From Rhea pennata (taxonomy: Eukaryota > Chordata > Aves > Rheiformes > Rheidae): 64,000 nt of DNA. The notes below the pieces were generated by a model that had not been told where the DNA came from, did no database searches, and worked only from the letters and a program-made list of their open reading frames with translations. The position numbers and the translations under genes were made by a program. The DNA lies in the NCBI RefSeq assembly GCF_028389875.1, contig NC_084675.1, positions 20,050,412 through 20,114,411 on the forward strand, read 5' to 3'. This document shows positions 24,177-37,975 of the stretch, one piece after another (position 1 is the stretch's first letter; the number at the start of each line of letters is the position of its first letter).

Positions 24177-25519
24177 TTTACCACTATAGGGAAACACTAA
24201 ACAGCACTTACACACTTTTTTTTACCTTATACATTAAAGAACCATTTAGATAAGTAGTGGTAAATCATTGTACGTTTTATGGCCAAAGCTGCAGTAGGTA
24301 ACACAAGAGCATCCAGTCTAAGGCAAATTCTTTCTAAGGCTAAGCTGTCGTGTTGGATCTGGGTGCTCACATCTGGGTTAGTTACTGGAGTGACTGTGCA
24401 TGCTCTGTGCACGGCTATCTCTTCCCAGGACTACTGTGCACAATTTAAGTAAACTAGCTATCTAACATGGCTCTGTGTTGCTTATATCTAATCCTGGGAA
24501 AGCTAAACGCTGAGACTCCCTAACATCTACCGCTTCTCAGAGGACCTAGCTAACACTAAAGCAATTATCTGTGTAAAACTGCTCATGAGATAGGCTGAAC
24601 TCTCAAAGACACTTGAGCAGGTGGTCAGACAGACCACAACGAAGAGGTGTGACATAAAAAGAATATAAAGAGTTTTCAAACACAGAGTGACAGCAGAGGG
24701 AGTCCAGCTGGAAAAGGTTCCGAAGTATTGATCTTTTAAGTAGTTCAGAAACATCATAGAGTGGTAAGAATCTGGGGTGATAGACATTAGATCAAAAGTA
24801 ATGCCACATGAAGAGCTGCATCTAACAACATGGAACATACAGGACATTAGATGTTGAAATGCAAAAAATAAGTAAACAGAGGAAAGGCTAGTGGAAATAT
24901 GGAAAGAAACAAGAATATGTGGAGTGCACACGCTATGCACAGAGTGGAATAGCTAAAAACCCATCAGAAGCCAGCACAAAATGAGGTTACTATTTAATAA
25001 ATTTGCACCAGCTGTTCAGCGGAGGATGGAGAGATTATGTTCATTACTTTATAAATTCAAGTGCCAAATCAAATCCTAGAATCACTGGGTATGTTTTTTT
25101 TCGGCTGCAAACCAGGATAAGAGTAAATTCCTTTGCAGAAGCATTGAAATGAAGCAAAAAATGTATTTTCTGCCTCTCAAAGCACTTTAAAATGAGATAG
25201 ATTGGAAGTCTTAGTACTTGCCAATCTAGAACCCTTCCAGTCTGTCATCAGCCAAACACAATCCTAGAACAACTAGCCTCAGTGTAACTCCCAGTTCTGT
25301 GAAGGACAGAACACACAAACTCCTTGGCTGCAGCTCTTGGCTCAGCAGTACTGGCAGAGAAGGAGACCTAGCAGAGCCCTAGGGAAGACACTCTGGCCTC
25401 ATTACTTCTCCACTTTTATCATCTCCCCTTTAAAGAGGCAAGAAGATGGCAAACACGGGTTGCCTTTCTTATAACTGGTAGGATGGATGCTCACTCAGAC
25501 CTGAAACCACTTAAATTCA

Positions 25520-25610
25520 TAGGTCTAGACCTGGGTCCCAGTCAGTATATCACAAAGCTTATGAGCTCAGGGCAATCATTTCATTAATGTCCCTGTTTGA
25601 CATCCAAACT
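25520..25610 (+). mobile_element. Possible MIR-like SINE relic
   Basis: The order GACCTGGGTCCCAGTC, then TTATGAGCTCAGGGCAATCA and TTTCATTAATGTCCCTGTTT loosely follows the MIR plus strand (TGGGTTCGAATCC... TGTGACCTTGGGCAAGTTACTTAACCTCTCTG). Too diverged for certainty. Confidence 0.3.
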
Positions 25611-27576
25611 GGAGCTAGCTCACATCTGTCCAGCTTGGAGCATAGATAGTGGAGGCTCGATTTGTCTGATATAATTTGATACAATGTTGATACAACCCAT
25701 AGTCCTAATTCATCAGAGTACTTCTCTAATTAAAGCCAAATAAAAGGGCCACTGTAGGCTTAAGACTGGGCACACATTTACATAGCTTGTTACACTGCAG
25801 CTAATAGACTGAAGGCTCTGGAAGATCCCCCGATAGAGTGTTTATAGTCTCACCTAGACCCCTTTCATGGGTTTCGCTGGGAAATATCTTGGGTTGAATT
25901 ATTGATCATGTAAATAAATAGAGATGGAGAGAGCTGATATACTTCCAAAGCGAAAACAAAGAACCAGAGGAAGAGAAGGAAATGGTAAAATAGGGAAAAG
26001 CTGAAGTATGAAGTATACACACTACCTATATTAAAGGATTCTAGGACAGAATAATATTAGCCCTTCTGGCTCATGTTAATACTTTGGTTAAATCATTTAA
26101 GTAGATTAGAAAGAATTATGGATCCTACTGGAAGAAAAAAGAAAAGTATAACTAGGTAGTGTGAACGCTTAATATGTATATGGCTACCAACAAAGCACTG
26201 CCATGGAATAGAAGATGTGGCCAAGCAGACCTATTCGGTTTGTGAGGGAAGAATTAGTGAGAAAAATTAAGAGTTTGAAAGTTTAAGCTTTACCTGTTCC
26301 TTTCTGATGATTTCTATGTTCAGCTGCTCTCTGCCCTTTGGAAAAATTTCAAGATAAATTCCTTCTCTCAGAAAACAGTAACACCAAGCCACTTAAGCAA
26401 GGGTTGGAAAAACAATCTTGTATCTTCACGTGGCCTAATTTGCTTTGTAGTGATTGGGCTGTATCCTAGCTAGGGTAAGCTGGCAAAGTTCCACTGAGTC
26501 AATAACCTAATCCCTAATGCTAAGGCTGCTCTGATTTGTCCCCCTACAGCTGATATTTGGATAAACTAAACATTACATTCTTCTCATTTTTATTCATATG
26601 AAAGATTTTGAAATATAACTTAAGATTACTCCTAAAATAACCTGCAATAAAAGTATAACACCGGGTATAACACCATGTTATCATGTCCTCTCTAGAACCT
26701 AAGAGATATGGATGGATTTAGCATAAAGTATCAAATATGTGTTGTTAACATTCAAAAGACTGGCTTCTTTATTGTCTCCAGATTTGTTTCATTTTCTGCT
26801 TCCAGTGTTGTTTATCAGACCTCACACTTACTTAACTGGACTGCTTGCCAGTTAGATGCACAGCAAAATTCTACTCAGAGAACAGATAAAACACAAAGTT
26901 TAAAAAATAGATAAGTACCTTTTTTTTTGAGCATGCAGAAACAGAACATTTCAAATTTCTCCAAAAAAAACTTCAAGGACATCAGAATGTCCAGGGCAAA
27001 CTGACACTGACCCAGCAAAAGTGAAACCTGTGATCACTTTCCCTTTAATCCAGTTTCCCTCTGCAGTCACCTTTTGCTTACTCTTCTTAGTTGATACTTT
27101 TTTTCTTATTTTGAAATGATCCCAAGACCTCTTTGCTATATCCTGAACTGAAGCTTCTGTACTCTCCAAGAGGCTGAAGAACACCTCTAGATCAAGGCAC
27201 CAAACACAACTGTAAACACACAAACCATGATCTCCTTATTCAGGTGCATACATATATGACTTAAGACTGATTAAATATAGGAACAAATTTTCCAGAAGAT
27301 GACACTTCATTACCATCACAAAGAAAATATTTGCTATCTGAAGTACAGTATAAAAGAATTAACTAAAGCTAGGTGAAACAGTAGTAATATAATAATTTAC
27401 TTTGCACAGCAAAAAAAAATTGCACTTGTGAAAGATATCTAAAGGCTATCACAGAGACTTTGAGATCTGTAACAATCCATAGATATTTGCTAAGGATTTT
27501 ACCTCTTCCAGGTTTGGGATAGAAGTGTAAAGAATTGCAATAAAAAGGCTAAAATTGGTGTGAATGGAGAATAAAT

Positions 27577-28012
27577 GAGAATGTTTGGGTGTGGAGGCAC
27601 ACAGCAGGAACAGAGCTCTCAGAGCCTGTGTCCATGCCACCAAATTAGCAGGTCATCAAGGGGTATACAAGGGTACAAAAAGGAATGGTTGAAATTTGCA
27701 CCATCCTACGACTGTGATCACCAACCTAAGAAGAACCCAAGAGACCCGAGGAAGACTTGACAACTGGTGCCCCTGCTCTTACATGTCCTCAGAATTGATC
27801 CTGGACACAAATATTGTGGTGCCTGTCTGCTGGCCAGACAGCACGAACACCCCAGTGTCTGATGGCTGGCAGACTTCTTGGATACCACACGTTCTGGTCC
27901 TTGGGAGTATGAGACAGAGTGTAAGCGAGCAAAAGCTGCTTCACTTCCGTTTTTATTTTTAATAAAACCACCTTCTTCTGTAACGTCTGGATTTTTGCTA
28001 TATTGTTGATAC
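27577..28012 (+). mobile_element. Possible degenerate solo LTR (unclassified)
   Basis: A 436-bp block, more GC-rich than its flanks, begins TGTTTGGGTGTGG and ends TTGTTGATACA (the TG...CA form). It contains AATAAA at 27960-27965, about 50 nt before the end, as in R/U5. No target-site duplication was found at these borders and no paired LTR, gag, pol or env is present. An alternative is the last exon of a noncoding transcript ending at that poly(A) signal. The 88-codon open frame inside is not recognised. Confidence 0.3.
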
Positions 28013-28366
28013 AATGCTGCAACAGTATTTCTTACAGAACTTATAAAAAAATGATGTGGATCAGGACTTTAATCGTATTACTGATTATGGCTATTTTCTG
28101 ATTTACTTGGATTAGAGTTATTTGGCTAACTTTCCCCTCAAAACGTTTTGATATCTCTCATTGCTGAACATGTGTGACCACTATAGGATAGCCTGTCACT
28201 CTCTGAACAAGCTTATGAAATTTGCTTCCTATGTATAGACATACCCTAGTGAGAGAAGGTAAATATCATTTTTCCTTTTCTTCACTCTTTAAAAAGGGCA
28301 ATTCCCTAGAAGTTTTCAGTAATATGCCATCGTTTGATGTGAAAGGCTCAGCTGAGACCGTAATAT

Positions 28367-28392
28367 AAGTGTCAGCCATTTGACTGACACTT
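28367..28392. repeat. Perfect short inverted repeat
   Basis: AAGTGTCAG, 8-nt loop, CTGACACTT: a perfect 9-bp stem. Confidence 0.85.
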
Positions 28393-29317
28393 TTCACAGT
28401 ATGTGAGGAAATGTGCTTTTTTTCTTTCTCACCTCCATGAAATTTTGATGAAAAATTTGTGTTTATGCTGCTAAGCATTGGTAGTTGGTCCTCAACAACA
28501 TAACATTTCAGGGGCAAATGCTGACTCCTCCTGTAAAGAAAGCTAACAGAATCTAAACTGGAGCTGTATCCCTATAAAGCCCAATAAATCTGTAGGCCCT
28601 TTTCATGCAATGATTACCAGGGAGCTGCCACCGAGTGTATTACTCGCTACTTAACAAAAGTACAATAAAAAAAAAGCGCCATTAACAAACATTTTGTATC
28701 TGAGAAAGAAGGTATCTTATTTTTAAGAAAAAAAGGGGTTTTTTTTTTCTTTTTTTCTTCTTTTTAATCTGTTAGAAGTCTGCCTATTGGAGAGCTGAGA
28801 TTCACCAAAGACATTTTAGAAGCAAACCCCTGCTCCAAAAGCATGCCTCTGGCACTGAAGTACGGTTGTGAAAACTGGCCTTTTAATAGTGGCTTCTAAG
28901 GAGCTTTGGACTACATTTACTCAATTTGCCTGGCCTGTGAGATGATGCTGGGACCACGCTAGATTTCTTCACACCAGTTCAGGTGTTTCTGTAAGTTAAA
29001 GAAGCCGTATATGTGTGAGGATATAAGCTACGTGCTCTTCTCTCTGGGAGGAGCTAGATGAAATTTCAGGCTCAGTTGAGAAAGTCAGTCTAACACTTCA
29101 CCCTTTTTCGCTTCTCTTTTCTGTTTTACTGTTCGCCCACATTTCCTCAGAGTTTGTGAGAAGCAGCATACAAATAACATCTTTATGTTGTGAATCTGAC
29201 CATGTTTAAATTCAAGCAAGCCAGGAATTAATTACTGTGTTAAAATCAGTACATAAATCCAGGCCCTATTGGAATTAATATCAAAGCACTTTTCACCAAG
29301 GGCAAGACTTCATTTAC

Positions 29318-29375
29318 TGGATTTACACTGGTCTAAAGTCAGTGTCAGTAGGTCAGAGTCAGGGTAGCTACAAAT
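29318..29375. repeat. Possible fragment of a reptile-type interspersed repeat
   Basis: GGATTTACACTGGTCTAAAG followed by TCAGTGTCAGTAGGTCAGAG resembles the GGATTTACACTGGTGTAACTGAGATCAGAATC segment common in reptile repeats. Short and degenerate. Confidence 0.25.
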
Positions 29376-32300
29376 GCCCGCCCTGTCAGTGATGGAGCAC
29401 AGCCGCTTTCTGTATCTTCAGTTTTCTTATTGCCTTAACACATGCAAATTATGTGCATTTCTATAGGGGGTGGGGTTTTTTGTTGTTTTCTTTTGCTTTA
29501 GTATCCTCAGTTAATTCCCTATTAAAAATGATTTTCAGCCATTCTCAGTAGGGTATTATTTTTGTTTTGGGGTGGAAGGAAGAGAGAGCAACAAGCAATG
29601 ATGAAAAGAGATTAAGAATGGCAGAGTAACAACGCACAGGAATAAATATTGAAGCTATTTTAGTCTAATACTAAGAACCTAATCAGAAGGAGTGGACCTA
29701 AGTGTACACTATGGTACACGATGGGAGCATTCAAACAGCAGAAGCATTTGTAACCTCTTGAGTAAGTTTGTCAGAATATTCTCTATTTTTTTTTTAGATC
29801 TATACTTAAAACTGTTTCAGAACAATGCTATTTGCATATTCCACGACTCCATTTTGAACGTATTTATCAGACATATGCTATTCAGTGGTGGGTGTGTAAA
29901 ATGTTCTCTATCCATTAACTATTATGCTCTTCTAAATTTAGGTTTCACTGCAACAGGCAGCTGTTTGACAGCGAATAAACTCCTGGGGACAGCAGCAAAT
30001 CAAATTGAATATAACTCTACAGAGCTATCATAGAGGCTGCATGATTTGATAGGCTGCATATAAGAGCAATAAGCACACAAAGGAAGAGTAGACCTGAGAT
30101 AAATCAAGATAGAACAAATGAGCAAGCAGACAGACAAATTGCTATTGGCTCCATGAAAGTCATTAGGAGTTTTGATGATGATTTCAACAGAACCCCTATT
30201 TCAGCTGTCTATCTCTGAGCAGAAAGTTTTTTATCGTACAGAAATCAGATTATCTAAATATGGTTTTCTTCTTCACTACTTTTATAAGCTTGGTCATGGG
30301 GAACAATGCTCACTGATGTGCGAATAAATAAGCTCACTGAGAAAAAAAACACAGGCACAATATGCTAATAGCCAAGATTTCATTCACTCTCTTTCTTCGT
30401 ATTTATTTTCCTCATACAAAACTGTATGCAGAATAGAGTTTACTAGGGGCTATTTACATACAAATCACCTTGTAAATCGTAAAGAAAATGATTTGATTAC
30501 TTCAAGCAACAAGACCCGCATATTCATTCCTCCCCAGCATTGGGCTATTCTCATTAAGAACTTCTCTACAAACCAGACAATATGAGTGTTTTCTTCACTC
30601 CTTTTCTATTCTGTACGCATCAAAGCCTATCAAATACATATTGATACTATATAAACACTCTACGCAAATAGGGAGGGAGAAGAGAAAGTGAAAGAACTGC
30701 CATCATAATGAATAAATTCCTCTTGATAAATCCTATTACTTTAACAATGACCTAAGCTTAAAAATGTACACTTCAGGGAAGTGCAAAGTGCTCACTTGAT
30801 ACCTTACTTCAATATATTTTATATCGAAAATCTGTTCTTTCAATACTTCGTCAGCCACTTGTTTCAGCCTGAACGTACCCGACTCTTCAGCTTTTCATTC
30901 TGAAAAATAAATGATAAATCTATGTAGAGTGAAAACAACTGTGTCCTGTTTTAAAAGCCTTCATTTCTGTATCACTCATTCTCTATTAACACTCTTTCCC
31001 ACCTAACATTTCACTTGGCTCTTGATTAAACTGTGTACTTGTGGCCTACAACAATAGCCTTTTTCAAAAAATCTTTTTCTGTCCAATCTCATCTTAATCA
31101 CATTCATAACAAGAAACATAAAATACACCTATGCTGCTCACAGTGTAATTTCTTACTGCCAAAGACAACCTCTGTTTTCCACCACAGATCTGCAAGTCAC
31201 CCCTCTACAGGCTGATTGGGAAGAGATGGGATGGAAACAGTAGGTAGATGTCCCTAATTAGGCTAGCCCAGTACTATTTTAAGAACACTGTATTTTCAGT
31301 TGCCTATGCCAAATTAGTCCATTCAGCATTAAACCCTGTGTAACCTCTACAGCACTGTAAGTATTTGCTGTTAAAATTTTTGAGCAAGAAGTACTGAGTA
31401 TTCTTTCAGAACAAAGTTAGGAAAAGCAATGGACAGCTGAGCAGCACAGATCCAACGTCCACCCACAGAACTAACTTCTTGTTTGGGCCTCTTGCTCAGA
31501 TTTTCTCTAAGATTCTGGAGCACCACCCCAAAACCAAACTTCTACAGGCACAAGTGGGCTTTCTTCCATTGTTTCTGAGTGCCCAGCAAGAGACTGGTGA
31601 GTCCCAGTTCATGCAGCCGTCAAGCAGTGTAGCCTACAGCACAAACTTAAAAGAGTGTGCACTCTGCCCAGGTAACGTACTACAAAGTACTAGCCCCAAT
31701 CAAGCTGCACTCGTCATGGGCTCTCAAGATTAGTGGGATTCTTTTGATATGCATGGCTCTGCAGCACAGCTCCCCGACTTCTACGGCAGCAGAAATAACC
31801 ATCCCTTCAAGCACTGCCGTGACATGCATCTCTAACAGAATCTACAACTGTCACATTAAAGAAAGGCTTGACTAGTGCGCCATAAATAAAGCATTGAGCT
31901 TCAGTTTTGAGTAGGAGATCAAAGATCTATGGTGTAATATGTATTTCAAACACAGAACTATTTGAAATTTGGTTAGCATTCAAAGCTGATTATTCAAAAA
32001 AACAATTAAAACTTTATGCTTTTCCTAAAGCCACCTTTTTAACTTTTAGTATAACTCTTCCTAAGAGCTTACAGTAAGCGTATGAACTTTCAAGGCCATC
32101 TTGTCAGGAGAATATTCTTTGGGAAAAAAAACAACATTTACATAAAAATGCAAGCAAATGCATCTTAAAAATTTAAATTGCACTTTAAATACTGTTCTGC
32201 AACATAAAGCCCATTTAAGTATATTCTTAGGTACAGATTGTAGGAACTTAATGATTTTTTTCACTATTTAAAGTTTTTGCACCATTTCCTTTTTCTGTAA

Positions 32301-35300
32301 TTAAGCAGAAATAACCTAGATTGTTTTAATTCTCATTCTTTCCCTCTCTCCCCCCCCCCAAATCCCAAATTCCAACTCCAGTTAAGATTCAGTAAATGAT
32401 TCCAGTCTAATCCCCAGTAATTGGGTTAATGAGTTTTCTGGTTTAAAAATCACACTGGGATGGGAACTTGATACATTTGTTTTGGCAAATTAGTTACCTT
32501 AATTTTCCTTTGTATTTGCAGTTGTTTCAGAAAGAAAAAGGGTTGATTAGTTCCAACTGTGGTAGAAAAAACTTCATTGATTACCATTTCATAAAAATGG
32601 AACAAGGATATCTTTTATTTCCTCATGATCCTATCAAGCCAATCCCTGTCTAGTAGTTAGTAGTTCTTTTAACAGGACTTTGTCATGACTCAGCATCTGC
32701 AAATAAACTGAACATCCTCCATTTAAGTAATATTTTGGACTCTCATCACCCATCCAAGGCATATCTTGGAACACAAGTCCTGCTTAACTCCATCCAACTT
32801 CTACAGAGAAAGACACCCTACTTCTCTGATAAGAAAAATTGCGTAAACTGATCATAAAACAAGCATAAGTGACAAAGTAACATTATTTCTATTGATTTGC
32901 TTTCAAAAGCGTGATGCAGCTGTGAAACTGTGATGCACAGCACGCAGAGCACAGCAACTATCTTTGCTTACGAAGGAAGCAAGCCACTGAAAGCAGCCAC
33001 CACCTTTCTTTCTCTCTAGGTACAAGGAAACAAAAGCTCCAACAACAATGGCCTGAAAGTCAAGGATCCAGGCTGAAGGATCAAGATGCTTGGCAAAGCC
33101 TACTGGCAAAACCTATCCCCTTACCTAGTCAATCACAGTATTACATTACGGTGGGATTTCCAGCAGGAGTTGTAATCAGGCACGTTCCTATGAGGAGTAA
33201 ATGCCAATGAGATTTATTAATATCTTGCTCTCCCTTATGCTGCAGAATGCACTGCGTTGTCAAAAGATAAGGGCAACCAAGAAAATAAATGAGGGTAAAA
33301 CATAAAGCAGCCTCTGATCCGAACATGTCAATATTCCTCCTCCAATACATCAAGGGCTGAAATGAGCTCTGACATGAAAGTTGAAATCCTACAGGCAGCA
33401 TTAAAAATGTTTCCAGATACTTCACATTTTATAATGCTACTGACTGCCTCTGTACTTTTACATCATGATCTAGAGCATAATGATCGTTTCAGCAGTACTG
33501 GCTAAGTAATACCTGTAGTCCAACCACTGCCATGTACCCAACGCAGAAGCTTACATGTCTGCCTGTTCAGACACCAGAACAAAATTAAAACTGTGAAGGC
33601 TGCCAAAGAGTACATGTAAGCCAGTACTAGAAAGCTGTGACTTTACCAAGTAATTCTGTTTTTCCTGCGCCTCATTTTAGAACCAAACAGCAGAAGTGAT
33701 AGATTTTAAGCGATTGCCATTAATACCCGTTTTCCATCCATGAGACAACTTTGAGCATTATTCTACAGCCCACACCTTGATAACTATAGTGATATTGGTA
33801 TCCTTTAATTTTGTTAATGTAACAGCAGCAAAATAGTTGATTCCCGAGAGAAACATTTGAGCAGCTCTTTAATTTTCAGGACAATAAGGGGAAGGGCTGC
33901 AGCATGGCTCTCACATGCACAAGCGGTTACAGCTTTGGTTGGCACTGTGGCAGCTTTCAGGCATGACAGTTCAGATACGACAGTGCAGTACAGCTGGCTT
34001 TCTAACATGACCCACACGTGGCTGTAAGACTTTTCAAAGGTTAGCAATAAAAAGTATTTGCTATTACATGAAGATGTTAGCTGAGATGCCATACAGAAGT
34101 AACAGGAAAAGCAGAATATATTTATTAGCTCTTCATCTGATGAACAACTTGCAGAAGAGAAAACCTGCAAATGATTTCAGCCTTGACACTTAGAAGTGAA
34201 ACATATTTCCTCCAGTGTTACATACCCTAAATTCATCATCCAATACATTCTCTAAAGTACATTACTACAGTAGGAGGAACAATGATTTTAAGGTTTAGTG
34301 TTTCAGCTTCCTCAAAGGACAGACTGTCGCCTCTTCCTCAACACTATGTCCATGCTCTTCAGAACTGGCTTAACAATTTTTACACATTGAAAGAAAAAGG
34401 AAAAAAAAAGTCTTCTATCTATTTTCTGAGCTGTGAAGACTCACTTTGACAGAATAAGATAAAACCTATTCCAATGGCATGCCCATTGCCCTAGGAAGTA
34501 GTACAGATGGTGAGTATTTCCTTTTCCTTTTCAGCACTGTTCATATTAAAATCACTTTTTAGTAGCAACCTGGAAAATCTAAGCACCACTGTACATTTAG
34601 AGTCAATGCACAGTGAAAGAATACTAACAGTAACTAACAGTCAGTGGTATTTATGAGCAAAGACGTCCTACCTTGTGTTTAAAATTGTACTGTGATTGAA
34701 ACACAGAATTCACTTTTGGAATTTTTTGCCTCTAATTGCTAGCTTATCAATATAACAGTAAAGTGACCTCAGAAAGTAGAGCAAAACCAATTACCAAAAC
34801 TTTAACAACTGCTCAAGAGGAAATAACTCGGTAGGTGCTAAGGTTCTGATGGAGTACAGATGTCATAGAACAAATATAACCATCCATAATAGCTCAAGTA
34901 AAATGCTGTTAGAACTTTGCCTTTAATCTACTTCTAAACCCCACATCTCAAGAACTTTAATACAATCCACAGGAGCTATTCTAAATTAAATTGTTTTGAC
35001 TTCCATTTCGGGAAATACCTTGTAATTCAAAGTCAAGAGAAATGTAGTATATGCATGAGGTAAGGTAGAAGGGGTAGATTGATTCATGACATACTAACTA
35101 AACTACACGGGCAAGTAGCTCAGCAGTCAGTCCTACAGCTACAGAGTACAGGAATCTATTAGAATTGGCGAGAAACTCCTACGGCTGGTTTGACATGACC
35201 ACATACCAGGGTCTGTCTTCCTGATTTTAAAAACAGTACGAAGAAAAGAGAGACACATCTGCTTCCCTTACACGGAGGACAGATCTAGGCACACTAAAAA

Positions 35301-36879
35301 AAAGAATGTGTGGATTAGATGCAACGAGCCAGAGCTCTGGGGACATAACTGAAGTGGTGAGAAAGTGCTGGCAGTTTCGTTTTTGTTCTTTGTAAGACAC
35401 AAGCATTTCACGTCATTGAACCAATTCTCATACTTACATTTGTTTGTGGTTACAAATGGAAAAAGCCCTTTATCCTTTGAATGCAGCCTTTAAGACAATA
35501 GGATTGTGCTGTATTTGCAATAAAGCCTTAGCTCTGTTTGAACTGTGCCCAGGTGATTGCACATTTGACCATCCTGATCAGCTCTTACTGTTGCACCATT
35601 CAAAATCATTTTATTTTCAGAAATCATCATTTGAAGTAAATGAACTGGCTTCCTTAGACTTGAAAAGCTTAACACAACGAGAGGAGGTTTTACTTCCCCA
35701 TTCCTCCCAGCCAAGAACGACTTGTATGTATCCACCGCACATAAATTTCACCTTGAAACATTATTTGTGTAAAAGAAAGTATTTCCCAAAGCTTAGAAAA
35801 TCCCAACAGAAAAAAGAACGAGCTCTATTCAGAATAAAAGTTGCATGCCTGTAGTAATTTTTCTGGTAACTGACTAGCAAAATCACATTCTACATACAAA
35901 ACTCTATGAGTAGTCTTTTCAATTATCTAGTCTGATACTCAAAGCTGCAAATAGCTTACCTTTTGGGAAAAAGTGCTTGGAAAATGTTTTTGCTCTGATT
36001 CTTTAAAAAAAAGTTACTCCCAAAATGTTCATTTTCTGGGACTAAGACTTGCAAATGAAATTTCAGGTGAAATATTAAAAAAAAAATCCAATTCTTTAAA
36101 AATTTTGGTTTGAAAACAGGGAAAAGTGGGAACCAGGTCCTTCATGTAATAATGCCACTCTGGTGGAAGATATGGCTGAATTCACCCAAGAGATTATATA
36201 CATTTGACTCTCATCATCCATCCATCACTCCTCCTCCTTTCTAGCCTGAAGTGTCTTTTAGTCATTGTTCCATTTAGTCCAACTGTTCTGTATCTTCAAA
36301 CAACTTGCACCATTTCTTGAGGATGAACTACTGACTTAGATTTTAAGATCTTCAATCTGAAGTACTCTAAAGACTATATACACCTGTGAATGCACACACT
36401 ACTTACCACAGCTAGTTTTCCAAAAGCTATCATATGGGAATCACTTCAAAGCTGCTTCCTCGAGTTGGCCAGTACAGAGTTGCTTCTCCAAAAATCTCTC
36501 ACCAAAAGCTTCCAGTACTTTGAGTGTTTAATCCTTAGGCTATAACTCCACAAATGAGACTAAAGAAAGAGTAATCAATATACAGATTTTTCTATAGGTC
36601 TAAAGTGTTTTCCAGTGCACATTCAGAAAGTTAATCCAGAGGCAATGCAAAAAAGTACGTATCTTCTGGCTCATACCATATTGCCTCTAGCAAATGCACT
36701 GAAAACACTACTCTTAGGTTTTTTTTAGTGGTTTTAGCAACTGTAAAATTGCTGGATGCACCTTGCCTGCAAGGGGTTGTGAACTTCTTTTTTTAATCAT
36801 TGTATCTGATGAAAATAAATAGATTTACCTCAATTTGTTTATAGATGAGAAACCTAGTGACTCAAGTGTGCCTTTTTTT

Positions 36880-36904
36880 GGGGTAGGGGGGTGGGGAGGG
36901 TGGG
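36880..36904 (+). repeat. G-quadruplex-type tract
   Basis: Five runs of three or more G separated by single or double bases (GGGG, GGGGGG, GGGG, GGG, GGG). It lies about 0.6 kb beyond the predicted 3' end of MLYCD. Confidence 0.8.
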
Positions 36905-37479
36905 AATTATTCTTAAAAACACAATGAAAGCAACACAGTATAGGATAGGTGCCACTGCAAATCAGTGACTGGCTGTTATGCAAAGATGTCTTTGCTCTGA
37001 AAGGAACAACAGGCAGGGAACCTCTAAATCTCTGCTTTAATCATCACTGTTGTGATGTTCACTATCACCAGAATTTAAATGCAAGCTTTTCTCCGTTTAG
37101 AAGACATCTATAATAGGTTACCATAATAGGTAAGCCTGAAGGATGGCATTTCTTCTAAATAACGAATATAAAAAAGATGTATCCAATTACACAAGTTCAT
37201 TCTAGGAGAAAGGCTAATTGGACACTTACAGTTTTACCAGCTTCTGTTTTCATACAGGAGCAGGAACTCCATTCCTTTCAATTCCTTTGCACAATTCTTC
37301 TCTTAAAAAGAAGACCGGGATTTGGCCAGAGGGGGAAGAAATCAGAAATTCCAAAACACTCAGCATCAAAATCTGCTAAGAAGATGGTCATACAAGATTG
37401 GTAACATTATTATCAAGTAGTGCTGTTAAGTGAAGTAAGGTATATGCTGAAATACACAACACAAGATTTATAGAGAAAG

Positions 37480-37490
37480 TTTATTTTATT
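37480..37490 (-). terminator. Tandem poly(A) signal of MLYCD
   Basis: The minus strand reads AATAAAATAAA, two overlapping canonical hexamers. About 20-30 nt further on it is followed by a GU-rich stretch (TTGTGTTGTGTATTT), as expected of a functional cleavage site near 37465. Confidence 0.65.
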
Positions 37491-37969
37491 GGTTTATGGG
37501 CCACATTTACCTTTTAATTAAAAAAAGCTCTTTATCAACTTAAAAATTTACCAGAGTCAAATATTTGAGCATAACATACATACCTGAAAACTTCTCAACC
37601 AAGCCCTAATAGAGCACTTTCTATTGCACATTATATTTTAGCAGACAAATCTGCAAACACTACATACGTGCTGCAGTGAGAGGTGCTAATATTCAACCAC
37701 ATTAACGTAAGGCTTCATCATGCTCCAGAAGAGCAAGGATTCAGTGAGATTTTGAGCGGACTTGAAAAACGAAAATATCAGGATGTTTTACATGAGAATG
37801 CTTGAGGGAGAAAACCACAAAGATATATTGAAATAAAGTTGTGAATTACTGTTCTGTATTTAATCATTTACCTTCACTATGTACTTCTTTCCATGTGCTT
37901 TGGTACTGATCTATTAAAATAGTACTACGAGAGAGAAGTGCCGCTCCTTCTGAAGACGTGGTTTGTAAG

Positions 37970-37975
37970 TTTATT
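37970..37975 (-). terminator. Possible proximal poly(A) signal of MLYCD
   Basis: A single AATAAA on the minus strand, 330 nt after the stop codon. Using it would give a short 3' UTR. The downstream GU-rich element is weaker than at the distal site. Confidence 0.35.

Larger units (their letters stand above)
16506..27560. other. Intergenic with sparse ancient repeats
   Basis: Contains the relics at 19.5, 23.5 and 25.5 kb and two microsatellites. A 137-codon minus-strand open frame at 24527-24940 has no recognisable similarity. No gene seen. Confidence 0.55.
28013..37464. other. Intergenic, downstream of MLYCD
   Basis: No gene recognised; in particular, no OSGIN1-like exon. Holds the inverted repeat at 28367, a T-rich stretch near 28740 and the G-rich tract at 36880. 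A 136-codon open frame at 35444-35854 is not recognised. Confidence 0.55.

Noticed and set aside
24527-24940. 137-codon minus-strand open frame
   Set aside because: Hydrophobic low-information translation with no family match; chance expected.
27755-27775. Retroviral primer-binding site (TGGTGCCC) inside the possible LTR
   Set aside because: Only eight bases fit; the rest does not match a tRNA 3' end, and the position is inside the block rather than after it.
35444-35854. 136-codon plus-strand open frame with several Cys
   Set aside because: The Cys spacing fits no zinc-binding motif and the flanks show no exon signals.
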